From: Bostrychus sinensis
Taxonomy: Eukaryota; Chordata; Actinopteri; Gobiiformes; Eleotridae
NCBI GenBank assembly: GCA_020698575.1
Contig: CM036250.1
Location: 25,556,000-25,619,999 of the forward strand
DNA length: 64,000 bases
Direction: 5' to 3'
Shown here: piece after piece, positions 49,601 through 56,470 of the stretch
Layout: every line of letters starts with the position of its first letter
Position numbering within the stretch: position 1 is the stretch's first letter
Made by a program: the position numbers and the translations under genes
The notes under the pieces: model-generated
Databases searched by the model: none
Told to the model about the DNA's origin: nothing
Seen by the model: only the letters and a program-made list of their open reading frames with translations

Positions 49601-49772
49601 AATGTTCCTTCATCAAAAACATATCTTAAAGTAAATTTTTCTCTGAACTCACCTCTCCTCTGTGTCCCACATAGATGAATGCACACATGGGGTGGAAGGC
49701 CCCCGTCCCACAGGCCAACAGGTGAGTGCGGTTGTACGGCTGCAGCAAGCGCACAAAATTGGCACAGTCCGT
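16154..49772 (-). CDS. sema3g: Semaphorin-3G, thirteen 3' coding exons (5' exons outside window)
   Basis: Secreted class 3 semaphorin, a ligand of neuropilin/plexin receptors that guides axons and blood vessels; mammalian SEMA3G signals through NRP2. Exons on the minus strand, 5' to 3': 49653-49772, 35556-35646, 30543-30659, 29608-29750, 28370-28484, 28202-28271, 27404-27548, 21066-21297, 20828-20919, 20560-20601, 20158-20383, 18214-18344, 16154-16657. Together they give 2028 nt, 675 residues plus TAG. All introns are GT-AG and all phases join. Visible residues 1-405 are sema domain, 406-460 PSI, 441-446 KRRYRR furin-type hinge, 466-575 Ig-like (Cys487/Cys537), 600-675 basic tail with Cys625 and Cys630. 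Blocks shared with SEMA3G rather than 3A-3F include GGELYTGLTADFLG, RVGRVC-ND-GGQRVLVNKWST, QGFAVCVY-MADI, QLIG-ANLP-V-EYCER-WC and the NRTPR end. Human SEMA3G has 782 residues, so about 105 N-terminal residues are missing. Whether it is sema3ga or sema3gb is not resolved. Confidence 0.93.
16658..18213. other. sema3g last intron
   Basis: 1556 bp GT-AG intron. It contains a SINE copy (16737-16985) close to the acceptor of the last exon and otherwise no recognised feature. Confidence 0.8.
16737..16985 (+). repeat. Teleost tRNA-derived SINE in the sema3g last intron
   Basis: GGCAGAGTGGTTAGTGCTCT plus CTTGCCTCCCAGCAAGAAGG form the tRNA-like head; then TTACTGTGGGTTCTC and GGTGACTCTAAAATGCCC. Only 79 bp upstream, in gene sense, of the last sema3g exon, in antisense orientation to the gene. 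Confidence 0.75.
18214..18344 (-). CDS. sema3g: sema3g exon, first half of Ig-like domain (466-508)
   Basis: 131 nt, two bases completing Glu465 plus 43 codons; acceptor TTGAACAG, donor GTGAGC. It encodes VVYGTENNSTFLECVPRSPQ with the first Ig cysteine and overlapping N-glycosylation sequons. Confidence 0.92.
18345..20157. other. sema3g intron between Ig and PSI exons
   Basis: 1813 bp GT-AG intron. AT-rich; I see no repeat family or coding signal that I can name. Confidence 0.75.
20158..20383 (-). CDS. sema3g: sema3g exon, PSI domain and furin hinge (390-464)
   Basis: 226 nt, 75 codons plus 1 nt; acceptor CCCAACAG, donor GTAAGA. It encodes the last sema strand FVGSAVGVVQ, then the cysteine-rich PSI segment (HRCETYGKACAECCLARD, YCAWDG) and the basic KRRYRRQDIRHGNP hinge where class 3 semaphorins can be cut by proprotein convertases. 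Confidence 0.94.
20560..20601 (-). CDS. sema3g: sema3g 42-nt mini-exon (376-389)
   Basis: Only 14 codons (VPTPVTSMDISVKR), phase 0 both sides; acceptor CTGCAG, donor GTGAGT. Its equivalent exists in other class 3 semaphorins. It is too short for ordinary ORF detection and was placed from homology and splice sites. Confidence 0.9.
20828..20919 (-). CDS. sema3g: sema3g exon, end of sema domain (346-375)
   Basis: 92 nt; acceptor TTGCAG, donor GTGAGT. It encodes VGTVLKVIALHTGNS and the acidic EEITLEELQVFK stretch that leads to the last propeller blade. Confidence 0.92.
21066..21297 (-). CDS. sema3g: sema3g exon, sema domain (268-344)
   Basis: 232 nt, 77 codons plus 1 nt; acceptor TTATGTAG, donor GTATAG (weak but GT). 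It encodes CPSKITNQPGREFGSTKDFP, ILVKANVPYKLQQIVVDRV and the signature EAEDGQYDVMFIGT. Confidence 0.93.
21622..21680. repeat. Imperfect CTA tract with ACTCAAGTAGAAGTAAAAGTA cassette
   Basis: CTA/CTG triplets about 60 bp after the cassette at 21545; the same pairing occurs at several other loci in the window. Confidence 0.75.
21971..22172 (+). repeat. Teleost SINE fragment, body only
   Basis: GTTAGGTGAATTGGTGACTC, CTAAACTGCCCC and GTGACTAACTGGCCCCTGTC match the SINE bodies at 13379 and 16737; the tRNA-like head is missing. Confidence 0.7.
22676..22830 (-). repeat. Teleost SINE, minus orientation
   Basis: Read on the minus strand: a GGCAGAGTTGTTAGCGCTGG tRNA-like head, then the GTGACTAACCAGGGCGTACC and GGCCCATAGTTGCTGGTATA body segments of the same family. 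Confidence 0.65.
23498..23690 (+). repeat. Teleost SINE, shortened copy
   Basis: Head GTGGCTGAGTGGTTAGCGTC followed by GGCCCATAGTTGCTTGGATA; the middle of the body is deleted relative to the 13379 copy. Confidence 0.65.
24892..25248. mobile_element. TTAA-flanked MITE, copy 1
   Basis: Flanked by TTAA on both sides (888-891 and 249-252 of the 24/25 kb coordinates). The left end AGGGCTATATTATGC matches the complement of the right end AGGGGCTATATTATGC. The body is shared with the element at 61987, including GCCATAAAG-AACAGG and the CAGCAGAGGG-AGC blocks. The TTAA target suggests a piggyBac- or Kolobok-driven family. Confidence 0.75.
25477..26345 (-). mobile_element. 5'-truncated L2-type LINE with intact reverse transcriptase C-terminus
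   Basis: An open minus-strand frame (stop at 25618) covers the thumb and C-terminal region of a fish L2/Rex-type LINE ORF2, from LQLNSGKTETLIIAP through LRNLGVVFDEDMS, HAFVSLRLDYCNSL, LLTRTNRR, LKSLHWLPV and GPRLWNELP to the end. After the stop the 3' tail has the well-known AAAGCGCTATACAAATAAAA block and closes in TTAC repeats (25478-25496), as L2-clade LINEs do. The catalytic core and endonuclease are missing, so it is a typical dead-on-arrival insertion. About 240 codons without a stop suggests a fairly young copy. The exact 5' junction and duplication are unclear. Confidence 0.85.
27404..27548 (-). CDS. sema3g: sema3g exon, sema domain (220-267)
   Basis: 145 nt; acceptor TTGACAG, donor GTGAGT. 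It encodes NVFQGFAVCVYRMADI, the NGPFAHKEGP loop and GRVPYPRPGV. A closer CAG at 27536-27538 could be mistaken for the acceptor, but the upstream site keeps the conserved NVFQ and restores the phase. Confidence 0.93.
28202..28271 (-). CDS. sema3g: sema3g short exon, sema domain (197-218)
   Basis: 70 nt, phases 2/2; acceptor AAAACAG, donor GTAAAC. It encodes DVFLLRTKDERNPDVYAIFS. 70 nt is the usual length of this exon in class 3 semaphorins. Confidence 0.92.
28370..28484 (-). CDS. sema3g: sema3g exon, sema domain (158-195)
   Basis: 115 nt, 38 codons plus 1 nt; acceptor TTACCAG, donor GTGAGA. It encodes NDVGGQRVLVNKWSTF and the near-invariant LVCSVPGP-GIDTHF. Confidence 0.94.
29608..29750 (-). 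CDS. sema3g: sema3g exon, sema domain (111-157)
   Basis: 143 nt, two bases completing Asp110 plus 47 codons; acceptor CCTGTAG, donor GTAAGA. It encodes the conserved KVYFFFTE strand and TRVGRVCA. Confidence 0.93.
30543..30659 (-). CDS. sema3g: sema3g exon, sema domain (72-109)
   Basis: 117 nt; acceptor TTTCAG, donor GTAACT. It encodes GGELYTGLTADFLG. The leading GG where most class 3 paralogues have DG, and the LTADFLG run, are typical of the 3G branch. Confidence 0.92.
30660..35555. other. sema3g 4.9 kb intron
   Basis: GT-AG intron, AT-rich, with a short TTA tract at 33408-33437. No named repeat or gene is recognised in the remainder. Confidence 0.7.
33408..33437. repeat. (TTA)n microsatellite
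   Basis: About nine TTA triplets after a TTGTTG start. Confidence 0.85.
35556..35646 (-). CDS. sema3g: sema3g exon, sema domain (41-70, shares 71)
   Basis: 91 nt, 30 codons plus 1 nt; acceptor CTGCAG, donor GTAAGT. It encodes ENGRGKVPHDP, the class 3 'NGRGK-P-DP' block. It is separated from the upstream exon by a 14.0 kb intron full of repeats. Confidence 0.92.
36995..37055 (+). repeat. tRNA-like SINE fragment, AGCATTTACCCC family, copy 3
   Basis: AATGGCTAGAGCATTTACCC followed by a diverged body; shares the core with the copies at 7755 and 8208. Confidence 0.4.
38100..38435 (+). repeat. Interspersed repeat, copy 1 of the GGGAAAAGCC-AAAGGAAAG family
   Basis: Starts near AGAGGGTCACAAGCCAT and ends GATGATTTGCTGTGGCGATC, CCTGAAGGGAAAAGCC, AAAAGGAAAGAAGAA. 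The same start and end blocks, in the same order, occur at 54285. This copy has about 150 bp more between them. Confidence 0.55.
41971..42235. repeat. Imperfect CTA tract
   Basis: Two CTA-rich blocks around an AAGTTTACTCAAGTAGAAAG cassette at about 42132. Confidence 0.8.
42764..42898. repeat. 11-bp minisatellite, left block
   Basis: Degenerate repeats of TTTAGTCCTGG/TTTAAACCTGG. The same unit forms the cleaner right block at 46916-47140. Confidence 0.75.
44221..46192. repeat. GC-rich composite repeat with diverged tandem units and hairpins
   Basis: Differs sharply in base composition from its surroundings. Opens with GCCGCAAGCGGC (44230-44241), contains repeated AGGGGGYGCTATYGCGCC boxes (44557, 45181, 45662) and ends GGGGCTCGGGCCTAATTA. 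Hairpins follow at 45855-45873, 46005-46018, 46085-46097, 46106-46120 and 46125-46144. No open frame of any length. It resembles dispersed fish repeats that start or end in GGCCCGAGC; I cannot name a family. Confidence 0.7.
46125..46144. repeat. Perfect 20-bp palindrome
   Basis: GGGCAGTGCGCGCACTGCCC reads the same on both strands. It directly follows two TTC-loop hairpins (46085-46097 and 46106-46120). Confidence 0.95.
46916..47140. repeat. 11-bp minisatellite, right block
   Basis: About 20 copies of TTTAGACCTGG or TTTAGTCCTGG, near-perfect in the centre (46966-47125). Confidence 0.9.
47359..47515 (+). repeat. tRNA-derived SINE with A and B boxes
   Basis: GGCGGCAGTAGCTCAGTAGC carries an A box (TAGCTCAGTAGC), GCAGATCGATCCCCGCTACC a B-box-like segment; the body TGTCCTTGGGCAATACACCT is typical of fish SINEs. 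Different family from the 13379 group. Confidence 0.75.
47861..47985. repeat. Imperfect CTA tract with AAGTAGAAGTAAAAGTACTC cassette
   Basis: The cassette is at 47808-47828, followed by CTA/ACT triplets. Opposite-strand TAG tracts begin 90 bp later. Confidence 0.8.
48075..48241. repeat. Imperfect TAG/AGT trinucleotide tract
   Basis: Purine-strand counterpart of the CTA tract at 47861, so the pair forms a long inverted arrangement about 90 bp apart. Confidence 0.8.
48570..48640 (+). mobile_element. hAT-like MITE terminal fragment
   Basis: Begins CAGTGGTTCTCAAACTGTGG followed by TACGGGTAGCACTG, the usual start of this MITE group. No opposite end is found nearby. Confidence 0.5.
49653..49772 (-). 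CDS. sema3g: sema3g exon, sema domain (visible residues 1-40)
   Basis: 120 nt, 40 codons, phase 0 at both ends; acceptor TTTTTCCAG, donor GTGAGT. It encodes the class 3 signature ACGTGAFHPMC and an N-glycosylation site (NRT). Same length as the matching exon in other class 3 semaphorins. This is the most 5' exon that I can find. Confidence 0.93.
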
Positions 49773-50573
49773 CTGGAAAAAATACACAACACATCTGACG
49801 TCATTCTTTATTCTCCTCTGTATAGTATAGGAAATCAAATGTTACCTCAGTGTCAAAGTAGGTAGTAATAGTACAGGTAGTATTAGTAGTACAAGTGTTT
49901 ATATGAAAACACATGACACATCCAACGTCATTCTCTGCTGTATTGATCTAATAATGGGTACAGTGTATCAAATACTCTCTTTGACTTATGCCAGGAGGTG
50001 CTTTTAGGTAAAACAATGTCGACTATGGTACTGATGCTGAAGATAAAGAAATTTAGAGCATTTTTATTAGATTTTCATGGTATAGCAACCCCTTCCCCAT
50101 ACCCACAATATGAATATACGCTTTGTTACTTCAAAATACACAAGGCCCTCTTATAATAAATCACAAACGCTCCCACTGTAACTGTCTCCAAATGCAGATA
50201 AGTTGATTTTCCGTGAACAGATGAACAAAAATGATGATTCCCACATGTTAGTAATGAGGTTTATTATCTGAAATGTGATCGCGTCCATGTCCCAAACACC
50301 ACTCGTATCTTGAATGTCTGAAAACGGGCCAAAATAACATGCGGACAGTTCACAGTTGAAGTAAAATATGTCTTGGTGGAGTAATTATATAATTGCACAC
50401 AATAATTGCATGTTCTGACATAGAATTAAAGTTCAGGGTAAAACTGACTTTATTAGTAATTCATTTCCATACATTTGTTGAAGAATATACACTTTCTTTA
50501 CTTGTTCTTTTGTACATTTTTTAAAATTGAAGTAAATGAGTAAAAGTATTTCTTGACTCTGGTGGTAAAGTTG

Positions 50574-50642
50574 GTAGTTGGTAGTAGTTGTATTGCAGTA
50601 GCAGCACTAGTAGTAGAAATTGTAGTAGTAGCAGTAGTAGTA
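50574..50642. repeat. Imperfect TAG tract with linked cassette
   Basis: GTAGTAG triplets next to GAGTAAAAGTATTTC (50538) and followed by CCTACTCCACCTCTGG, the same context as other tracts of this kind in the window. Confidence 0.7.
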
Positions 50643-51556
50643 ATGAACCTACTCCACCTCTGGTAATGCTGGAGACTCTGGATTTCAATGACAAGTCAAC
50701 AAAATAATTCATGTATGTCACTACACCCAGAACATCCATGAATATTTTTGATAAATAAAAACATTTTTCTATTGAAATGTTACTTCATAATTTATTGGAT
50801 TTGGATAATTTTGTTTTGAGTTTGTGTGATTTATATACAGCTTTGCAGGGACTTTTTCCTGATATCTCTTCAAATGGTCCTGCACTGGTCTTGGCTTACA
50901 CTCCAGTGATGGAAAGTAACTTCATATTTTTACTATTTTATTAATTAACTTTACAATTTATTTTATTATTTTTCTGAAAACAGTGCACTTTCAAAACATT
51001 TTCAACTTGAAGTACTTCTTCCTCCTCTGCTCTTATCTTGTGTTAAGTGATGCTATATCTGTAACAACTTCTGCATATGATTGTAATATCATGTTTATTA
51101 GGATATCATGTAAGGACATCCTTCATATTATCCTTCTTCTTATTCACTTTGTAAACAAGAAATTCATGTTGACACCAGAACAATAGATCCAGGGACTAAG
51201 GAAACCACTTTAAAGACAAGCATGTGCTGTACAGTGGAAACAGAGGCTCTGTCCTGTCTGTGAACCAGCTGACCAACCAGCTGTCATCTGGGGAGGAAGT
51301 CACTGTCTGGGGTCAAACCAGTTCACTGTCTGAAAAATAACATCGATTATCAGTTTCACTGGACATTAGGGATCTGATGATGCATTGTTGTAGATTTGAA
51401 TATGCATAGATAATAATGAACTGTGATATAGCCATAACATGACTCATTCTGTTAATAAAAATCTTGCCTTGTGAAATATACTGAATCCTGACATCAGTGC
51501 ATTGTTCCATACTAGACACTGATGAAGGCATTTATAGGCATTCACTGTGTATTTTC

Positions 51557-52489
51557 TAGAGATGCACAAATCCAACTTTTTCAGGCTGGATACTGATACA
51601 GACACCAGGGCTTTGAATATCAATCTATACCCGATACCAACCGATATCTGATACCAACTGATACCAGTGCATTGACTGAAGACATGCATATTGTTCTGGT
51701 TTATTTTAGTTGTGTCCTAATTCCACTGTAGATTAAATTAATATAATATAATGTAATATATATTTTAAAATGTTGTGAGTAAAAAAAAAAAATATTTATG
51801 ACTTATTTCCATTTTCACCTCTAGCTCATTTTGAGTATGTAACAAGAACCAGAATTCCTTACCAATTATAATCTGTGAGGAACAGATGTCATGTCCATGG
51901 GAGCAGATTTGGCCCGTGAACCACATGTTGGAAAACACTGTTTACCGTCAGTGGCTGCAGCAAGCACTAAAACAAATGTTGGACCAAACCATAGTTCTGT
52001 CTCTGTGATAGCACTGGCACTGAAACTGTGGGTGGACATTTAGTTTAGATCAGCTTCCTATTATGAAATAAAAACTCATCTTTCAGTCAGAAAGTTTAGA
52101 TTCAGGACTGATATCAGCAAACTGTTTATAGTTTTAGCAGCTTTGATAAGCTAAACACCTGTTAGCAGGACATTTACAGCAGTTTTATCCTCCATTGTGA
52201 GTGAAGCTGCTCTGCCTCAGAAAGGGGACTTGTTTGGTTCACGCAGATTCAGTTTCACTCAGAGCGGAGTCTCTCCATGAGACCTCCATGGAGCATGCCT
52301 CTGGAATGAGCAAAGGAACAACTTTCAAACTGGGTTCACCTAGCCTCACAAAGAAAGTCTGAAATACATGCACACCTCATTCACTGTGGACTGGGACTGG
52401 ATTGACCTCATTACTCGATCAACTGATCCAGCTGTTGGCTCTGCATTGGTGCTGATCCCTGATGCCAGTATTATATCAGTGCATCCCTA
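51557..52489. mobile_element. hAT-like MITE with 8-bp target-site duplication
   Basis: Ends TAGAGATGCAC and GTGCATCCCTA are inverted repeats (10 of 11). The flanking 8-mers GTATTTTC (51549-51556) and GTACTTTT (52490-52497) match at 6 of 8. The left part carries several GATACC/CGATATC motifs. 933 bp, no coding frame of note. Confidence 0.7.
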
Positions 52490-54284
52490 GTACTTTTCAA
52501 CTGGTATGTCATCATCATAAAACATAGTTTGGTCAGGTTGAGATTTGCCCCATGTTTAGATAAAAGAGAAGAAGCTAAGGCAGAGAATGAGAATTTTCAT
52601 CTGAACTAGACGCTGCACGTTTTGTTGGCTCCACTGGATTTTCCATTTATTCTACCTCTTAACCTCTAACACAGAGCACTTCTGACTGAATAAAACCGAG
52701 ATAGCTTTGGCAGCGTTTCTATTTATTTATGTAAATCCATGTGGTAATAATACACTGTTTAGAATGCTATTCATACCTTGTTCAAATCCCAAACATGCAG
52801 ATTGAGGGGCTGACAGTAGAATACTGCAACAGAAGCATATTTGAGGTGAGCCATCCTTCCCTTGATAATAAAGTTATTAAATGGACATTGTAGATTTAGT
52901 TTTCCCCCTGCGTTGCCCTTGTGTCCTGCCAGCTGGTCTTGGCTGAATCAATGCTTCTGTCTCTTGCTGGGATCCAGTAACTGAACCACCTCACTTTCTG
53001 TTACAACACCACTCCCTGTGCAGCCACTTCATCTGACCCCGGACCACACAGATGTACCACTATCCCAGGGCGGGACGGTACAAGCGTACTTCCTCCTTTC
53101 AACATTTCATCGTGCTCTTTGCACTCTCTCAGGCCACACAGATCTTTACAACAACTCCCGAAGTAAAGGAAATGGAAATGTGGTGGAAACAGATCCCTAT
53201 TCACTTAAGCTGTATCAGTATATCTTCAAAATGTAAAGTATACCCATTCATTTTGCCCAGGAGGATATTTCAACAAACATGGCAACATGCTCTAAGCTCT
53301 GAGAAGCCTCCTTTTACACAACCAACGTTTACTTTTGGTGTATAATTACAAGCAAATTTAAGTCTTAATTAAAGGCATTCTTAATGTAATTTTGTTTGTG
53401 TTTAGTTTTTTCTAAGAGCTTGTTGGATGAGGTAAACTTTCCCGACGACATAGTTTACATCAGCGCCACATTACCACAAAACACTCAAGCTTTAAGGGTC
53501 TGTCAGTGAGTTTGAGAGGGATGCAGCCCACACAGAAGGGGACAGGTCATGCACTTGTACAAACATATAACCAACTACAAGCTTAGAGAGGAGATGAAAT
53601 GAGGAATACAGTTATAATGGCTCTGGCTTCCTTCAGCAGTCCAAAAGCATGCGTAGGTGAACATTGGTCCTAGTGAATGAATGCAAGAATTCAAAGAGAG
53701 AGAGAAGCATACAGTTGCGCAGTCATATGGTTAGTTAGTGTTTAGTTAGTTTAACTGGGCCTTAAATATACTACTCCCTTTTTCTTTCTGACAAAAAAAA
53801 AAAAAAAAAAATCCACTCAAAGCTGCAAAGTCTGTTACTCAGCGCAGATATTCCTGTATTGGTCAAAGGACATGCTCAGTGTTCTCAGTGACCAATCAGT
53901 GTACCTCAGGTTTGTTGAAGTGGGCGGAATAAAGCCTTGTGAATATTTTTAAATGTACATTTTAGTGGAAAACTGTGTAATCTAGTAGTTATTTCAACCC
54001 AATTTGTCAATTTAATCTGTCTTAGGTCATCAGATAAGTTGGCACACACCTTGTTTAGAGCAAAGGGAAGACTGAAGAGCTGACGATATCTAAATTACAC
54101 AAGTTACTTTCCTTTTAGTGTAAAATGCTCTAAAGAGATTCCAAACCTATTTCACTACCTTTTTCGTGACTGAACCATATTATTTTTGGTCACTCATTTG
54201 AGTTAATGGTTAATTTTTGGAGACCACAGTTGGAAAATTGACACAGTCTTTAAACAAATGTAGTATTTTATTGTATTATTCCAG

Positions 54285-54420
54285 CCACAAAGGGTCACAA
54301 CCCAATGTATTCTTTGTGCCATTCCCAAGCCTCAATAAATGGAAAGCAACTCATTGCACACTGTGTAGAGGATGATTTACGGTGGCAGCCGTGAAAGAGA
54401 AAAGGCCGAAAGGAAAGTAT
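54285..54420 (+). repeat. Interspersed repeat, copy 2 of the GGGAAAAGCC-AAAGGAAAG family
   Basis: CAAAGGGTCACAACCCAATG, TTTGTGCCATTCCCAAGCCT, GATGATTTACGGTGGC and AAAAGGCCGAAAGGAAAG follow the order of the longer copy at 38100. Confidence 0.55.
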
Positions 54421-56115
54421 TTTATTTGAATAACCAGAATTTAAACAGAACAATCCACCTATTCTGCTCTCGATTTTTGTGAGAGATACAATCCCCGTAT
54501 GCTCAGCAGTCAGAGAAATGGAAATGGGAGAGGCCAGTTTGGACACTGAGTGGAGAGTGCATCCAGGATAAACATTAACCTTCAAGAAAAATCACAGCAA
54601 AGAACCAAACAATGACGCACAAGTGCACAGGCTCAGACTCAGAACAAACATACAGACAAACAACAAACAGCGGTCTGTGTAAACTCAGCCGGAGACACGA
54701 GGAGTTCAAAGATGGATGGCTGGACGTGCTTCTGCAGACAACACTTTGGTCTCAGCAACGGCTTGATCCTCAAAGATTTATCTCCAGACAAAAGTGAAAA
54801 CATTCGGTTGGGACAAGACGCTCCCAAGAAGCTAATAAAGAGCAGTCGAACAGAGGCCAAGTCACCACCCAGGCTAGTGTGAACATGAGCGATAGAATCA
54901 AGTCAATTACAATACCAAGCTTGTTGTTTAATTATGAGTGGAATGATTTAGATTCCTCCATTGAGGTAAGAATGTGTAAAAAAAAAAAAATCTCTTCCTT
55001 AGGTTGCAACTTGCACAACACTGTAAATTTGAGTCTACAAAAAGTGGACATAGGACCAAGACCATTTATTTTCCTGCACTACGTTGTTCAAAACTGAAGT
55101 CATGGTTGCCATTGGCAATTTTACTGGTTATCTAGCATGAGCTATGTCTGCACACAGTAAAATGGAGGATGAAAAGAAAAATCACAAGAAAAGTTAAACA
55201 TTTGGCAAAAATGCAATCAGGATGTATACCTAAATGAAGATAGGTGGCGGCATCAATCTAACTTTTAACTCTGAGCTAGCTAAATTTTGGTTTGTGGTAA
55301 TATCTTTGTATTTTGAGTTAGCAACTTGGTCCAGGTATCTTTAATAAAATAAAGCAGGAACGGTAGCTATGCTGTTAGAGATGAGTGGTGGGGTTATGAC
55401 CAGGACAGAAAAAATAAATTGCCTGGTTGGGCTTTAAATACTAAAACTCTGCTTCTTGCCAAATGGTGTGGCTGTTCCCCAAAATAAAATTGAACATGTC
55501 TAAAATGAATCCCGTCACGTTCTTCCAAACTAATAAAATGAGGGAATAATAGCTGCTCAGTTCTGACCAAAATTCTGGCATCAGGCTGAGCAGAAGAGAC
55601 CACACCACAGCAGCATCTTTTACTCATTACAGTTCCACTAAAACATGGACAGTCCACAGCAGAGGCGCTCCCAAACCACCAAACAGATTATTAAACTGGA
55701 AACACACTATATTAAAATCATATACTGTAACACCACAGTAGAGAACTTCTGGCTTCAGACGTGGAAATAAGGACTGAAGGCGATGTCTCTTCTGAGCTTA
55801 TGGGCAAACAGAGATGTGGAAAAGATAGGAATAGAATAGAGAAGTGTAATTAAACTATGATTTCACTAAAGCTTTGTTGCAAAACCATCTTTTCATTGTA
55901 GGGGCTGATTACATTCAGTGTGTGGTGGTGAATCAGTTGAACTTGCCATGCCATTCAGTGTCAGTTCAATAGTGGTGTTCATGTGATTAGAAAGTAGAAA
56001 TAAGTACTCTCATTTATACTTTTGAACAGACAATGGTACAAGGTTGCTATGAGTTATTCACTAATCCAACATTGGAAACAGTATTATATCCTGTACTGTA
56101 TATATACTGTTTGTT

Positions 56116-56281
56116 TACTGTATGTATATACTGTATGTATACTGTATGTATTTACTGTATGTTTACTGTATATATATACTGTATGTATACTGTATGTATT
56201 TACTGTATGTTTACTGTATGTATATACTGTATGTATACTGTATGTATTTACTGTATGTTTACTGTATGTATTTACTGTATG
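56116..56281. repeat. 48-bp minisatellite, 3.4 copies
   Basis: Units at 56116-56163, 56164-56211, 56212-56259 and a partial to 56281, each built from TACTGTATGT sub-repeats. Because 48 is a multiple of three, several frames stay open across it on both strands. Confidence 0.9.
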
Positions 56282-56296
56282 CACAGCCGCTATAGT

Positions 56297-56470
56297 TTTG
56301 GTGGCAATAGCTAAGTTGGTAGAGTTTTAGTCTGGGAACCATAAGATCACCAGTTCACATCCCCCCTGAACATTGTCCAACATGTTTCCCTCAGGGCACT
56401 GCCAAGCTGCCCTTGAGCAAGGCACCAACCTACAACTTCTCCAGTGGCGACCTTCATTTACTAAATGTAA
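56297..56470 (+). repeat. tRNA-derived SINE
   Basis: GTGGCAATAGCTAAGTTGGT with AGAGTTTTAGTCTGGGAACC and CCAGTTCACATCCCC looks like a tRNA head (A box TAGCTAAGTTGG, B box GTTCACATCC), followed by CCCTTGAGCAAGGCACCAAC and a TAAATGTAATTGTAA tail. Confidence 0.75.

Larger units (their letters stand above)
35647..49652. other. sema3g 14.0 kb intron with nested repeat stack
   Basis: GT-AG intron between the two most 5' visible exons. It holds a tRNA-like fragment, a shared repeat at 38100, several CTA tracts, the nested element stack at 42660-47319, a SINE at 47359 and a hAT-like end at 48570. Outside these, no coding signal is convincing. Confidence 0.8.

Noticed and set aside
53001..53345. Overlapping frames of 67-97 codons on both strands
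   Set aside because: No motif, no splice context and no family that I recognise.
56022..56330. Three overlapping frames of 66-102 codons on both strands
   Set aside because: All come from the 48-bp minisatellite, whose unit length keeps frames open.
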